This document shows, piece after piece, positions 20,714 through 29,426 of a DNA stretch of 33,242 nucleotides. Both the position numbers and the translations under genes were made by a program. The DNA is from Clostridia bacterium (GTDB lineage Bacteria > Bacillota > Clostridia > Acetivibrionales > DSM-27016), in assembly GCA_026414765.1 (NCBI GenBank), contig JAOAIJ010000053.1, forward strand, positions 1 to 33,242, written 5' to 3'. The notes under the pieces were generated by a model. The model worked only from the letters and a program-made list of their open reading frames with translations, did no database searches and had not been told where the DNA came from. Within the stretch, counting starts at the first letter, position 1, and each line of letters starts with the position of its first letter.

Positions 20714-20742
20714 TTGTATATTTCAAAATCTCGAAATATACT
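20714..20742 (+). promoter_or_regulatory. Promoter with embedded dyad for the two-component/ABC operon
   Basis: TTGTAT (20714-20719), a 17-base spacer and TATACT (20737-20742) make a good sigma-A-type promoter. A perfect 9-bp dyad (GTATATTTC 20716-20724, GAAATATAC 20733-20741) covers the spacer and overlaps both hexamers. This is where a repressor, or the operon's own response regulator, could bind. Confidence 0.6.
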
Positions 20743-20784
20743 AAAAGAAAAAGCTAAAGGTGATATTACAATGGAGCTGCGCGT

Positions 20785-20886
20785 ATGGCAAATTACTACT
20801 GCTCTTCAGGTCGTATTATTGGTGCAATTAATAAGGGAATTTTGTGGCTGGTGCCCGACAGTGCAGAGAAACCTGTATATAAATGA
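20785..20886 (+). CDS. Candidate 33-residue small protein or leader peptide
   Basis: ATG at 20785 starts MANYYCSSGRIIGAINKGIL and ends VYK at TGA 20884-20886. GGAG lies 8 bases upstream. It lies wholly inside the leader between the promoter and the response regulator, and stops about 5 bases before the regulator's ribosome binding site. It has a hydrophobic middle and one cysteine; no family was recognised. It could be a translated leader, a small membrane peptide or chance. Confidence 0.45.
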   Translation: MANYYCSSGRIIGAINKGILWLVPDSAEKPVYK

Positions 20887-20905
20887 GAAACAAGGAGCAA
20901 TATTT

Positions 20906-21604
20906 ATGGAAAATAAAGTTTTACTTTTGGAAGATGATATAAACTTAATTGAGGGTCTGCAATATTCTTTGACAAAAAACGGATTCGAACTTGAAATTGC
21001 TCATACAGTGAATGAAGCCGTAGCTTTAATATCAAAAAATGAATACAGTTTATTGCTGCTTGATGTCACCTTGCCGGATGGTACAGGATTTATGGTATGT
21101 GAACAGGTGCGTAAGCGAGGCAATACGATTCCCATTATTTTTTTAACGGCTTCTGATGAAGAAGTAAATATCATTCGCGGTTTAGACAGCGGTGGGGATG
21201 ACTATATTACGAAGCCTTTTAAGTTGGGTGAGCTTTGCTCTCGTATGAGGGCGCTGCTACGTCGTGCCGGTGTTACAAAAGCATCAGGTACAGCTACACT
21301 CGAAATCGGGGATGTTTCGATTGATCTGCCTGGCTGCCGCGTCTTTCTGAATGGTAATCTTTTAGAATTAACAAGCGCCGAATACCGATTGTTTTGTTTA
21401 CTAGTACGCAATGCCGGGCATGTCATAACACGGAAAGCAATCTTAGATGAACTGTGGGATGGAACAGGAGATTTTGTAGATGATAATACATTATCCGTTT
21501 ACATTCGACGTCTGCGTGAAAAGGTAGAAAATGATCCATCACATCCTGAGCGCTTGATAACGATAAGGGGTTTTGGATATCAATGGAAAGAGGTGTCTGT
21601 ATGA
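20906..21604 (+). CDS. OmpR-family response regulator
   Basis: 232 residues from the ATG at 20906, chosen for AAGGAG upstream and because MENKVLLLEDD is a standard receiver start. A longer in-frame extension exists but is not needed. The receiver (1 to about 115) has the acidic pocket E9-D10-D11, phospho-acceptor D53 (LLLLDVTLPDG) and the conserved lysine in ITKPF. The C-terminal winged helix includes LTSAEYRLFCLLVRNAG and YIRRLREKVE. It is followed by the kinase with an ATGA overlap, so the two are translationally coupled. It probably controls the ABC transporter encoded downstream, perhaps through the dyad in its own promoter. Confidence 0.92.
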   Translation: MENKVLLLEDDINLIEGLQYSLTKNGFELEIAHTVNEAVALISKNEYSLLLLDVTLPDGTGFMVCEQVRKRGNTIPIIFLTASDEEVNIIRGLDSGGDDYITKPFKLGELCSRMRALLRRAGVTKASGTATLEIGDVSIDLPGCRVFLNGNLLELTSAEYRLFCLLVRNAGHVITRKAILDELWDGTGDFVDDNTLSVYIRRLREKVENDPSHPERLITIRGFGYQWKEVSV

Positions 21605-22830
21605 GCATCCTGAGAGAAAGACAGTCCCGGCACTTTTTCCTCTGTCTGATCGCACTTTCAATTTTTTTGCTTGGTTTTGGCAGTTTATTCTGCATCAGGC
21701 AGATACAGGCCGCAAAAGAAATGATGTTATTGCATGACAGCGCGGTTGCCAACTCACTTTTAAAGCAAGGCGTATCACCTGATAAGATAGCTTCCGCCAT
21801 AGCTAATACAGAAGACGATGGGCAAGGGAAAAAATTACTTATTCAGCTCGGTTATACAGAAAAAACTTCCGCACGTTTTCTGCCAGCTGTTATTGGCTTT
21901 AAAGATACCACTGTTGAATATATGATGTTTGGCACACTGGTCTTTATCGGAATGCTCCTCTCCGTATGCGCAGCTTTTCTCGTAAAAAGAGACCTTTTAT
22001 ACCGTCAGGCGGCTAAAGTCATTCTTCAATTTACAGAAGGCAATTTCTCAGTACATTTGCCGCGGACGGAAGATGGTACACTCTATCAGCTATTTGCTTC
22101 TGTTGATAACCTTGCCGCTGCATTGCAGGCAAAAGGAGAAGCGGAGCATAAGGCTAAGGAGTTTCTTAAAGATTCGATTGCTGATATATCACATCAGCTA
22201 AAAACACCGCTGACTGCACTCAATATGTACAATGAGATTATTTCTGAAGAACCTAATAATCCTGCTACCATACTAGAATTTTCAAAGAAAGCATCAGTAG
22301 CTCTTGGGCGTATGGAGCAACTGATACAGTCGCTTTTGAAAATTACACGCCTTGATGCCAGAAGCATCAAATTTGAAAAAGCTCCTTATCTACTTTCGGA
22401 AATAGTTGCACAGGCTACTGAAGAGTTAACAATCCGCGCCTCTTGTGAAGAAAAACGACTTACAGTAAGCGGACATTTGGATGATCAAATCACCTGCGAT
22501 TTACAATGGACAAGTGAGGCTGTTGGGAATATCGTCAAAAACGCCTTAGATCATACTAGTCCCGGCGGACACGTTCACATTTCATGGGAGCGCTCTCCTG
22601 CTATGACGCGTATTACGGTTGCGGACGATGGAACAGGTATTGATCAAGGTGATGTTCACCATATTTTCAAACGGTTTTATCGGAGCAAAAAATCTTCAGA
22701 TACACAAGGGGTCGGTCTTGGACTGTCATTGGCAAAAGCCATTGTAGAGGGACAAGGGGGGATCTTATCTGTTCAGAGTACTCCAAATGTCGGCACAGCT
22801 TTTACCATCTCGTTTCTTACAGAATCGTAA
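21601..22830 (+). CDS. Membrane sensor histidine kinase
   Basis: 409 residues from the ATG at 21601, which overlaps the regulator stop. Transmembrane helices at about 11-33 and 107-128 enclose an extracellular loop of about 75 residues. A HAMP-like linker follows. The H-box is DISHQLKTPLTAL with phospho-acceptor His198. The N-box is NIVKNALDHT, then DDGTGID and GLGLSLAKAIVEGQGG complete the ATPase domain. The 75-residue loop differs from Bce-type kinases, which have almost none, so this kinase may sense its ligand directly. The signal is unknown. Linkage to an ABC exporter suggests a cell-envelope-active compound. Confidence 0.92.
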   Translation: MSILRERQSRHFFLCLIALSIFLLGFGSLFCIRQIQAAKEMMLLHDSAVANSLLKQGVSPDKIASAIANTEDDGQGKKLLIQLGYTEKTSARFLPAVIGFKDTTVEYMMFGTLVFIGMLLSVCAAFLVKRDLLYRQAAKVILQFTEGNFSVHLPRTEDGTLYQLFASVDNLAAALQAKGEAEHKAKEFLKDSIADISHQLKTPLTALNMYNEIISEEPNNPATILEFSKKASVALGRMEQLIQSLLKITRLDARSIKFEKAPYLLSEIVAQATEELTIRASCEEKRLTVSGHLDDQITCDLQWTSEAVGNIVKNALDHTSPGGHVHISWERSPAMTRITVADDGTGIDQGDVHHIFKRFYRSKKSSDTQGVGLGLSLAKAIVEGQGGILSVQSTPNVGTAFTISFLTES

Positions 22831-22891
22831 GCTGCTATTCACCTTATTGTAAGCTGTATCTGATATTCTTTACGAAAGGGGGTACAAAACT

Positions 22892-23575
22892 ATGGAAATA
22901 TTAAAAGTTGAAAACCTATATAAGTCCTACGGCAAAGGAGAAACACAGGTTAACGCCTTGAAAGATGTTTCCTTTTCCATGGAAAAAGGCGAATTTGCAG
23001 CAGTGGTTGGTGAATCGGGTTCAGGAAAAAGTACGCTATTGAATTGTATAGGCGGCTTGGACAACCCGACTTCCGGTAAGGTCTACCTCGATAGTGAGGA
23101 TTTATTTTCCATGAAAGAACAAAAACGTACTGTCTTCCGGCGTAAAAACATCGGCTTTGTGTTTCAGTCCTTCCAATTGGTCCCGGAGTTGACTGTGGAG
23201 CAAAATATTATTTTTCCGCTGCTCCTGGATTACCAGAAGCCTGATGTGTATGCAGTCAATGAGATTTTAGAGGTTCTCGGTCTGACAGATCGTCGCAGGC
23301 ATTTGCCCAGCCAACTTTCCGGCGGGCAGCAGCAACGTGCGGCAATCGGCCGTGCGCTGATTACAAAACCCAAACTAATATTAGCTGATGAACCAACTGG
23401 AAACCTAGACACGAAGAACAGCCATGATGTCATGGATTTGCTGATGAAAGCATCCCGTCATTACCAACAGACAATCTTGATGATTACTCACAACATAAAC
23501 CTTACCTCCTCTGTGGACCGCGTACTTCGTGTAACAGACGGTGTTCTTGCTGACCTGGGAGGGATTCGTGAATGA
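22892..23575 (+). CDS. ABC transporter ATPase (MacB/LolD type)
   Basis: 227 residues. Walker A is GESGSGKST (40-48), the signature is [15 protein letters not shown], Walker B is [12 protein letters not shown], and a switch histidine lies in MITHN. It belongs to the MacB/LolD/BceA group, which powers mechanotransmission or export with FtsX-type permeases. AAAGGGGG lies upstream of the ATG, and the gap after the kinase is 61 bases. The stop overlaps the permease start (ATGA), so ATPase and permease are coupled. Confidence 0.93.
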   Translation: MEILKVENLYKSYGKGETQVNALKDVSFSMEKGEFAAVVGESGSGKSTLLNCIGGLDNPTSGKVYLDSEDLFSMKEQKRTVFRRKNIGFVFQSFQLVPELTVEQNIIFPLLLDYQKPDVYAVNEILEVLGLTDRRRHLPSQLSGGQQQRAAIGRALITKPKLILADEPTGNLDTKNSHDVMDLLMKASRHYQQTILMITHNINLTSSVDRVLRVTDGVLADLGGIRE

Positions 23576-25908
23576 AAAGCTACCTTGACTTAATCCCCAT
23601 TTCTGCAAAGGTCCGAAAAAAACAAAATAAGATGACACGGATATGTATTGTCCTTGCAGTGTTCCTTGTCACGGCTATTTTCGGTATGGCCGATATGGAA
23701 ATGCGCAGCCAACAGTTACAAGCAATCAAGGGCAGCGGCAATTGGCACGTTATGTTTGCCGGAGTTGACGAGCAGACCGCGACGATGATCGCCTCCCGTC
23801 CGGAAGTCAAGTCATCCGGGTGGTATGCTTATCTCGAAGGAAAAGACCAATGCACAGTTTCGGGAAAAGCCGTCAGTGTTGGCGGGCTGGACAAATATGT
23901 ATTTGAAGATATGTTCCCTTCAAAGGTAGTAGAGGGGAGCTATCCAACAAAGATTAATGAGGTCGTGTTAACGGAAAATGCAAAAAGCGGTTTGAGTATT
24001 AACGTAGGGGATACTATCACACTGGAACATTTGGGTACTGAGCCAATACAGCTTTCTGTTGCCGGCTTCGTAGAGGGTACTTCAAAACTGTTAAGGCAAG
24101 ATGCATATGCCATACTATTTACAACTGAAGGTTTTCGCTCCGTTGTTCCAGCAAAGATGTATACAAGTTATTATATGTTGCAGCTTTCCACGTATTGCAA
24201 TATGCAAAAAGTGATTTTTGATATTACACAGCAATTTCAGTTGACCGATAAACAAGCTTTACAGAATGGCAATCTTCTTGCAGTACTTGGACAAAGCAAT
24301 AACAGCTATATGTTTCAACTATATAGTGTCGCTGGCGTCCTATTTATCATAGTGCTGCTGGCCGGGGTTTTGATGATTGCAAGCAGCTTGAACAGCAATG
24401 TCTTGCAGAGAACAGAGTTTTTTGGCATGATGTGCTGTCTGGGAGCCACCAAAAGGCAGATTATGCGGTTTGTACGAAAAGAAGCCCTTCAATGGTGCAA
24501 AACAGCAATACCTATCGGTCTGGGTATGGGAATTGTGGTTGTCTGGATACTATGCGCACTTCTGAAATTTTTCAGTCCTGGTTACTTTGCTGAAATGCCA
24601 ACCTTTGGAATCAGTTGGATCAGTATTCTGTCCGGTATTGCAGTAGGCATCCTTACGGTGCTCTTAGCTGCAAGAGCTCCCGCGAAAAAGGCAGCCCGTG
24701 TATCTCCAATGGCAGCTGTTTCAGGAAATGCATATTCTGTTCAGCCAGTAAGCACAGCTGCAAAAACGGCTTTTTTCAAAGTAGATATAGCTCTTGGCAT
24801 CCACCATGCAAAATCAAGCAAAAAAAATCTCTTTTTAATGATTGGTTCATTTGCCCTTAGTATTATACTGTTTCTATGCTTTTCTACGGCGGTTGATTTT
24901 ATGCGTCATGCAGTCAAGCCCTTAAAACCATGGATACCGGATCTTTCCATTGTAAGCAAGGACAACACCTGCTCAGTAGATAACAGTCTGATTCAGAAAT
25001 TACAGGATAATCCGAAAGTTAAGCGGGCATATGGGCGGATGTTTGCATATAATGTTCCTGTGAAAGGCACCGGGCAAAACAAAGTCATCAATATGATTTC
25101 TTACGAGAATAATCAGTTTCAATGGGCAAAAGATGACTTACTGGAAGGGTCTCTTGATGATGTGCAGCAGAAAGATAATGAAGTTTTGATTGTCTATGAT
25201 TCAGAAAGCACACTTCATGTCGGTGATACTATCGCATTAAGTTCTGGAGTTGGGCAAAAAAAAATCAATGTCGCAGGTATGCTATCCACCAGCCCGTTCG
25301 ACCATGTGGTAGGTGTAGATACTGTTATTTGCTCTGAAAACACTTTTCAACAGCTGACTGGCAATAATGACTATACCATCATTGATATACAGCTTTCTCA
25401 AGATGCGACAGACGAAGATGTAAATGATATCCGTTCGCTTGCCGGTTCAGACACTAATTTTTCCGATCGGCGTCTAAGCAACAGTGAAGCAAGAGGAGTG
25501 TATTACTCATTTGGGTTGTTTATATATGGCTTCTTAATAATTATTGCCTTGATTACCGTTTTTAATATTGTAAATAGCATTGCTATGAGCGTTTCGGCTC
25601 GAGTAAAACAGTATGGCGCCATGCGGGCAATCGGTATGAGCAACCGTCAGCTCATTAAAATGGTGACAGCAGAAGCGGCTGCTTATTCAATTTCTGGTAG
25701 TATCGTCGGCTGTGTAGTTGGATTGCCTTTGCACAAGCTATTGTTTGAAAAAATGATTACATCTCGTTGGGGCGATCCATGGTATATCCCGTTTGATGTG
25801 ATCGGAATAATGGTTGCCATCGTAATTTTAACTTCAGTTCTTGCGGTACAAGGCCCGGCAAAGCGTATTCATAACATGTCGATTGTGGATACAATCAGCG
25901 CACAATAA
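23572..25908 (+). CDS. ABC transporter permease with two FtsX-type halves
   Basis: 778 residues. It appears to have two halves of four membrane helices. Each half starts with one helix (near 20-40 and 420-440), then a large extracellular region of about 200 residues, then three helices. The C-terminal FtsX half has GAMRAIGMSNRQLIKMV, and the N-terminal half has the matching FGMMCCLGATKRQIMRFV. The organisation matches duplicated MacB/LolC-type permeases rather than BceB, which has ten helices and one loop. Together with the ATPase it likely moves or senses an envelope-active molecule such as an antimicrobial peptide. No strong terminator follows; only a weak GGCTC/GAGCC hairpin (25919-25937) was seen. 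Confidence 0.9.
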   Translation: MKSYLDLIPISAKVRKKQNKMTRICIVLAVFLVTAIFGMADMEMRSQQLQAIKGSGNWHVMFAGVDEQTATMIASRPEVKSSGWYAYLEGKDQCTVSGKAVSVGGLDKYVFEDMFPSKVVEGSYPTKINEVVLTENAKSGLSINVGDTITLEHLGTEPIQLSVAGFVEGTSKLLRQDAYAILFTTEGFRSVVPAKMYTSYYMLQLSTYCNMQKVIFDITQQFQLTDKQALQNGNLLAVLGQSNNSYMFQLYSVAGVLFIIVLLAGVLMIASSLNSNVLQRTEFFGMMCCLGATKRQIMRFVRKEALQWCKTAIPIGLGMGIVVVWILCALLKFFSPGYFAEMPTFGISWISILSGIAVGILTVLLAARAPAKKAARVSPMAAVSGNAYSVQPVSTAAKTAFFKVDIALGIHHAKSSKKNLFLMIGSFALSIILFLCFSTAVDFMRHAVKPLKPWIPDLSIVSKDNTCSVDNSLIQKLQDNPKVKRAYGRMFAYNVPVKGTGQNKVINMISYENNQFQWAKDDLLEGSLDDVQQKDNEVLIVYDSESTLHVGDTIALSSGVGQKKINVAGMLSTSPFDHVVGVDTVICSENTFQQLTGNNDYTIIDIQLSQDATDEDVNDIRSLAGSDTNFSDRRLSNSEARGVYYSFGLFIYGFLIIIALITVFNIVNSIAMSVSARVKQYGAMRAIGMSNRQLIKMVTAEAAAYSISGSIVGCVVGLPLHKLLFEKMITSRWGDPWYIPFDVIGIMVAIVILTSVLAVQGPAKRIHNMSIVDTISAQ

Positions 25909-25992
25909 ACTTTACAATGGCTCCCTTCCAAAGAGCCGTCCATAACCCATCAGAAATCCAATATGCCATCTATAAAAGTGGACAAAAAGCGA

Positions 25993-26026
25993 GGCAAAAA
26001 ATGCAATTTTTAGCCCGTTTTTTGCC
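25993..26026. repeat. Inverted repeat between convergent genes
   Basis: GGCAAAAAA (25993-26001) and TTTTTTGCC (26018-26026) are perfect 9-bp arms around 16 bases. It lies between the permease and the convergent amidinotransferase-like gene, where a bidirectional terminator would be expected. The stem is AT-rich and the tail is not a clean T-run, so the role is uncertain. Confidence 0.35.
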
Positions 26027-26112
26027 CTTCAATCCACAATTCGTCATCAGAATTCCTTTTACCTCATTGGAGAGTTTATCAATTCTCTTAAGAAAACAGC
26101 CTTTTCTTACCT

Positions 26113-27054
26113 TTATACTGGAGTACTTTCTCTTAAAACAGGGCAAGTGGCACAGCGAAACGCCCCATCCAAGCGTGCATGCCATGTGAAATCTACCGGA
26201 AAAACTTGGTATCCCCTGCGTTTCAATTCTTCTTGCAAGCGCTTGTGGCGCTTTTGAACGACAATCTTCCCCGTTGCCAGCACAAGAACGTTCGTCCCCA
26301 TCTCGTAGCGTACCTTGCTGTCTACCTCTATGAAATCGTATGTGTTCAACGGGTAGGGCAGTGAATCTTCCAGAGAAAGTCGATGGATAATGCCGGTTTT
26401 CTCCCCAATAATAGTCATGCAGCAATCTAAATGCAGAATCCCCTCATTTTGCAAGTGCACCGGAATCACCTGGACTTTGCTGCCTAAGAGCTTCTGTAGC
26501 CACTTTACTCCCTCCATATTGCTGGCATACTTTCCAATGCCGACAAATATGTAAGGATGATCTATCAATACATCCCCGCCTTCTAAAAAAGCGGAATTAT
26601 GTGGGTCAATTCGCTGCACACATGTACCTTTGTCATACTCTTTCAATATCTTTTCATAACCACGCAGTTCCTTTCTCCTCATTTCAATTTGCAGATTTCC
26701 AGCAATCATGTAATTGCCGACGCAGAAGACCGCGTCCCTTGCATACATTTGTCCTAAACCGGCTGGTTCATCTTCCTGCGGGGTAACTTCGTTCAGACGG
26801 AGAACCTTAACTCCTTGGGATTTCAACACTTCCTCAACATCTCTAAGTTCCTTTTGAAACTTTTTCTCAAGAAAAGCTGGAACTCTTTTACGTTCCAAAG
26901 TACTGTAAATCATACGATTGAGTATTTTTTTCCACCACGCGCTTTCGTCCTCCATTTCAATAGCATGCGCCCCTGGGAAATACAATTTATCGGCAATACC
27001 CAGAACTACAGTCTTTAAGGTGTCATATTCATTGTTGATGTGTATGTTAGGCAT
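26113..27054 (-). CDS. Amidinotransferase/arginine-deiminase-fold enzyme
   Basis: 313 residues of the guanidino-group-modifying superfamily, which includes amidinotransferases, DDAH and arginine deiminase. The acidic start of the fold is YARDAVFCVGN, followed by FLEGGDVLID. The catalytic histidine is in LHLDCCMTII. The catalytic cysteine is probably in the C-terminal GAFRCATCPV. These enzymes attack arginine-like substrates through a cysteine. The sequence does not tell transferase from hydrolase, and the fit to arginine deiminase itself is poor, since it is about 100 residues shorter. It is the last gene of a possible operon with an S51 peptidase 46 bases upstream. A role in handling arginine-containing peptides is possible. 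Confidence 0.8.
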   Translation of the reverse strand: MPNIHINNEYDTLKTVVLGIADKLYFPGAHAIEMEDESAWWKKILNRMIYSTLERKRVPAFLEKKFQKELRDVEEVLKSQGVKVLRLNEVTPQEDEPAGLGQMYARDAVFCVGNYMIAGNLQIEMRRKELRGYEKILKEYDKGTCVQRIDPHNSAFLEGGDVLIDHPYIFVGIGKYASNMEGVKWLQKLLGSKVQVIPVHLQNEGILHLDCCMTIIGEKTGIIHRLSLEDSLPYPLNTYDFIEVDSKVRYEMGTNVLVLATGKIVVQKRHKRLQEELKRRGYQVFPVDFTWHARLDGAFRCATCPVLRESTPV

Positions 27055-27100
27055 ATAATCCCCTTATTTTCATTTTATTAGGTATATTTTACTTAGGGGT

Positions 27101-27712
27101 TTACACCGTAATAACCTCAATTCTATCCCCATCCACAACAACTGCCTGATTATTACTAATAGGATATAGAGGTACATAATCCGAGTATTCTTTGATAATT
27201 CTATCTGCAGCTTTTTTAAAAGGTACATTTGTATAATGAGGTACAATATAGAAATTTACAACCCCGAGCGAAGAATAATCCCCATTCAATTCCAAGGCGC
27301 GAGTAGGGTCATCCATGTGTTTTGCATATTCAATACTTTTTGACATAATCATTGAGCCTGCTGATGCTCCTATATATATTTTGTTTTTTTGAATATGCTC
27401 CAAAATCATTTTGTCTGCACCTGAGCGCTTTATTTCTTGTAAAAGGTAAAATGTGTTGCCTCCCTCAACAAAAACATAATCACAGGCTTCAATCTTATTC
27501 CTGATTTCAACTGGTTTAGTAGATGAAATATCCAATTCCTCAACGATAAGTCCAAGTTTTACAAGTGCTTTTTTATCAGCTTCAACATAGAAATTAACTT
27601 TTTCAAAATTGCTTGCTGTGGGAATGAAAGCAACCTTTTTCCCGGCGCATTCAGCGTAATTAGAAAAGAGGGTTGCTACACACTTAAAATACGATGACAA
27701 GAACAGTTTCAT
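27101..27712 (-). CDS. Peptidase S51 family protein (dipeptidase E-like)
   Basis: 203 residues from the ATG at 27712, which has AAAGGAGG upstream; a longer frame from 27751 lacks a site. The nucleophile serine is in IGASAGSMIMS, and the conserved FVEGGNTFYLL block precedes it. NFYIVPHYTN carries the likely catalytic histidine. Family S51 contains alpha-aspartyl dipeptidase (PepE) and cyanophycinase, both acting on aspartyl peptides. The length is close to PepE (about 230 residues) and shorter than cyanophycinase. It is cytoplasmic, with no signal peptide. It lies 50 bases after the PNPOx-like gene and 46 before the amidinotransferase-fold gene, on the same strand. Confidence 0.82.
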   Translation of the reverse strand: MKLFLSSYFKCVATLFSNYAECAGKKVAFIPTASNFEKVNFYVEADKKALVKLGLIVEELDISSTKPVEIRNKIEACDYVFVEGGNTFYLLQEIKRSGADKMILEHIQKNKIYIGASAGSMIMSKSIEYAKHMDDPTRALELNGDYSSLGVVNFYIVPHYTNVPFKKAADRIIKEYSDYVPLYPISNNQAVVVDGDRIEVITV

Positions 27713-27762
27713 TTTTCTCCTCCTTTCATGGCTACATAAGCATTTACACATGTATTCGTTTT

Positions 27763-28179
27763 CTATAAACGAATAACATCTGTATTCTCAAAGTCTAATG
27801 TAACAACCGCTTTATCAAATCTAATTTCATAAAGAACTAAGAACTGACCAACTTGTTCAATTGTGTCGGCGTAACCAACAATTTTTTCTGTAAACGATTT
27901 TGCTACATCAAAAATTGTCATATCACTTTTCCTGACCACCCCTCTTGCTCTCACATGTTCATTGCTATTTTGTGGTATTGTTGTAAATGCGACTTGATTA
28001 TTGGCTTCAAATTCTTTTACTTTATCATTGTTGCCAAATGTCGAAAAGTAAATGGTCTTTTTTTCTTCATCAAATACAAAGTTCACAAGTCTTACATTGG
28101 GAATGTTCTCAACACTTGTAGAAAGAGCAATTTCTGCCTGTGTAGCCATCATTCGATAAAATTCTTTTTCTGTGTTCAT
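27763..28179 (-). CDS. Pyridoxamine 5'-phosphate oxidase-fold protein
   Basis: 138 residues with a split-barrel flavin-binding fold, visible from MATQAEIALSTSV, NVRLVNFVFDEEKKTIYFST and NNQVAFTTIPQ. Members bind FMN, F420 or haem and are mostly uncharacterised; this one is too short to be true PdxH. The start has AAGGAG upstream. It is divergent from the WYL regulator, with a perfect dyad between them (28224-28248), and is probably the first gene of a three-gene operon. A TATAAT box on this strand (28217-28212) lies beside the dyad. Confidence 0.82.
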   Translation of the reverse strand: MNTEKEFYRMMATQAEIALSTSVENIPNVRLVNFVFDEEKKTIYFSTFGNNDKVKEFEANNQVAFTTIPQNSNEHVRARGVVRKSDMTIFDVAKSFTEKIVGYADTIEQVGQFLVLYEIRFDKAVVTLDFENTDVIRL

Positions 28180-28223
28180 CTTTTTCCAACTCCTTTTCGG
28201 TTGATAGATTTATTATAATTGAA

Positions 28224-28248
28224 AAAGGTATCAAATCGTGATACCTTT
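28224..28248. promoter_or_regulatory. Operator-like dyad in the divergent promoter region
   Basis: AAAGGTATCA (28224-28233) and TGATACCTTT (28239-28248) are perfect 10-bp arms around AATCG. It sits between the PNPOx-like gene and the WYL regulator and next to a TATAAT box for the leftward gene. It is the likely binding site of the regulator encoded beside it. It has no T-tail, so it is not a terminator. Confidence 0.65.
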
Positions 28249-28270
28249 AAAGAGAAGGGAGTGATCTTCT

Positions 28271-29218
28271 ATGAAAAAATCAGAACGTTTGAATGATCTG
28301 ATGATATATCTTAACGACAAAAATACTTTTAATCTAAAAGAAATCATGGATAAATATCAAATATCAAAAAGTACAGCTTTGCGTGACATACAATCTCTTG
28401 AGGCGATTGGAATGCCTATCTACTCGCAGTCCGGTCGTAATGGTTTTTGTGGTATCTTACCTAATCGATTATTGTCTCCTATTGTTTTCACCGTTGATGA
28501 AATGTATGCACTCTATTTTGCAATGTTAACGCTTAGTAACTATCAAACAACACCATTTCATTTAAGTACAAAGGCTCTAAGGAATAAGTTTGAAATGTGC
28601 TTATCTGACGAAAAAATATTCCAGCTTCGGAAAATGGAAGCCATACTAAGTATGGGAGTAATCAAACATTTTAACGAAAGTCATTGTTTGAAAGATATTC
28701 TAATTTTTGCAATCGAAAATAAAGTGTGTGAAGTAGAATACATAAAGGATTCTAAAACTAAGGTATATTTTGTACAGTTTTTTGATATCTCATCTTCGTT
28801 CGGTCAATGGTATTCAACTGCCTACAATTTTAAAACTGAAAAACCACTGGTATTTCGCTGCGACAAAATAGTGTCTGTTAAAGAATCCGCCCAATTTGTG
28901 GCCAAAGAGATCTCAGAATTTAAAAAAACTGACGAATTGATCTACAAAAATATAGATGCGATTGATTTCAGAGTTGAAATCACACAAAAAGGTGTAGACA
29001 AATTTTATAAAGAAAGCTATCCGTCAATGAAACTCGAAAAGAAGGGAGAGCGATTTTATATCAATGGCTTTTACAATCTAGGAGAAGAGCGTTTCATCGA
29101 AAACTATTTTATCTCCTATGGGAAACAGGTACTTTCTATAACTCCTGAGGTATTAAGAAATAACATCAAAAACGCTTTAAAAGAGCTTGATTTTCATTAT
29201 AGTGGAATGACATACTAA
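28271..29218 (+). CDS. YafY-type HTH regulator with WYL-like domain
   Basis: 315 residues. The N-terminal HTH spans about 1-60 (TFNLKEIMDKYQISKSTALR, then DIQSLEAIGMPIYS). A linker with FTVDEMYALYFAML follows. The C-terminal part (about 135-310) has the WYL-domain layout, but the tryptophan-tyrosine-leucine motif itself appears as GQWYSTAYNF. WYL domains sense small ligands, often nucleotides or nucleic acid. AAGGGAG lies about 9 bases before the ATG. It is transcribed away from the PNPOx/S51/amidinotransferase genes and probably controls them and itself through the dyad between them. Confidence 0.85.
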   Translation: MKKSERLNDLMIYLNDKNTFNLKEIMDKYQISKSTALRDIQSLEAIGMPIYSQSGRNGFCGILPNRLLSPIVFTVDEMYALYFAMLTLSNYQTTPFHLSTKALRNKFEMCLSDEKIFQLRKMEAILSMGVIKHFNESHCLKDILIFAIENKVCEVEYIKDSKTKVYFVQFFDISSSFGQWYSTAYNFKTEKPLVFRCDKIVSVKESAQFVAKEISEFKKTDELIYKNIDAIDFRVEITQKGVDKFYKESYPSMKLEKKGERFYINGFYNLGEERFIENYFISYGKQVLSITPEVLRNNIKNALKELDFHYSGMTY

Positions 29219-29426
29219 TAGGGGACATATCTTTCTTTTTATCACTTTATTCTATAGCAACTAAAATAATCATTACATCAAAATAAGGTATATTGCCTAT
29301 TAACTGTAACGATATTAAACAGCAAAAGAAATGCACTGCGTATTAATCCCAGCACATTAAGCCTTGGCAGTAATATCCAAAGCTTTATTATTCATATTAT
29401 TTAGCTACAAATTATTAAGAGAATTA

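Noticed and set aside
20430-20744. 104-codon plus-strand ORF between the DUF1801 gene and the two-component operon
   Set aside because: No ribosome binding site, no family resemblance, and it runs across the promoter at 20714-20742.
20714-20905. 64-residue N-terminal extension of the response regulator from a TTG start
   Set aside because: The TTG coincides with the -35 box of a good promoter, the extension does not resemble a receiver domain, and the ATG at 20906 has AAGGAG.
25970-26425. 151-codon minus-strand ORF overlapping the amidinotransferase-fold gene
   Set aside because: Most of it is an out-of-frame shadow of that gene, and the remainder has no recognisable domain.
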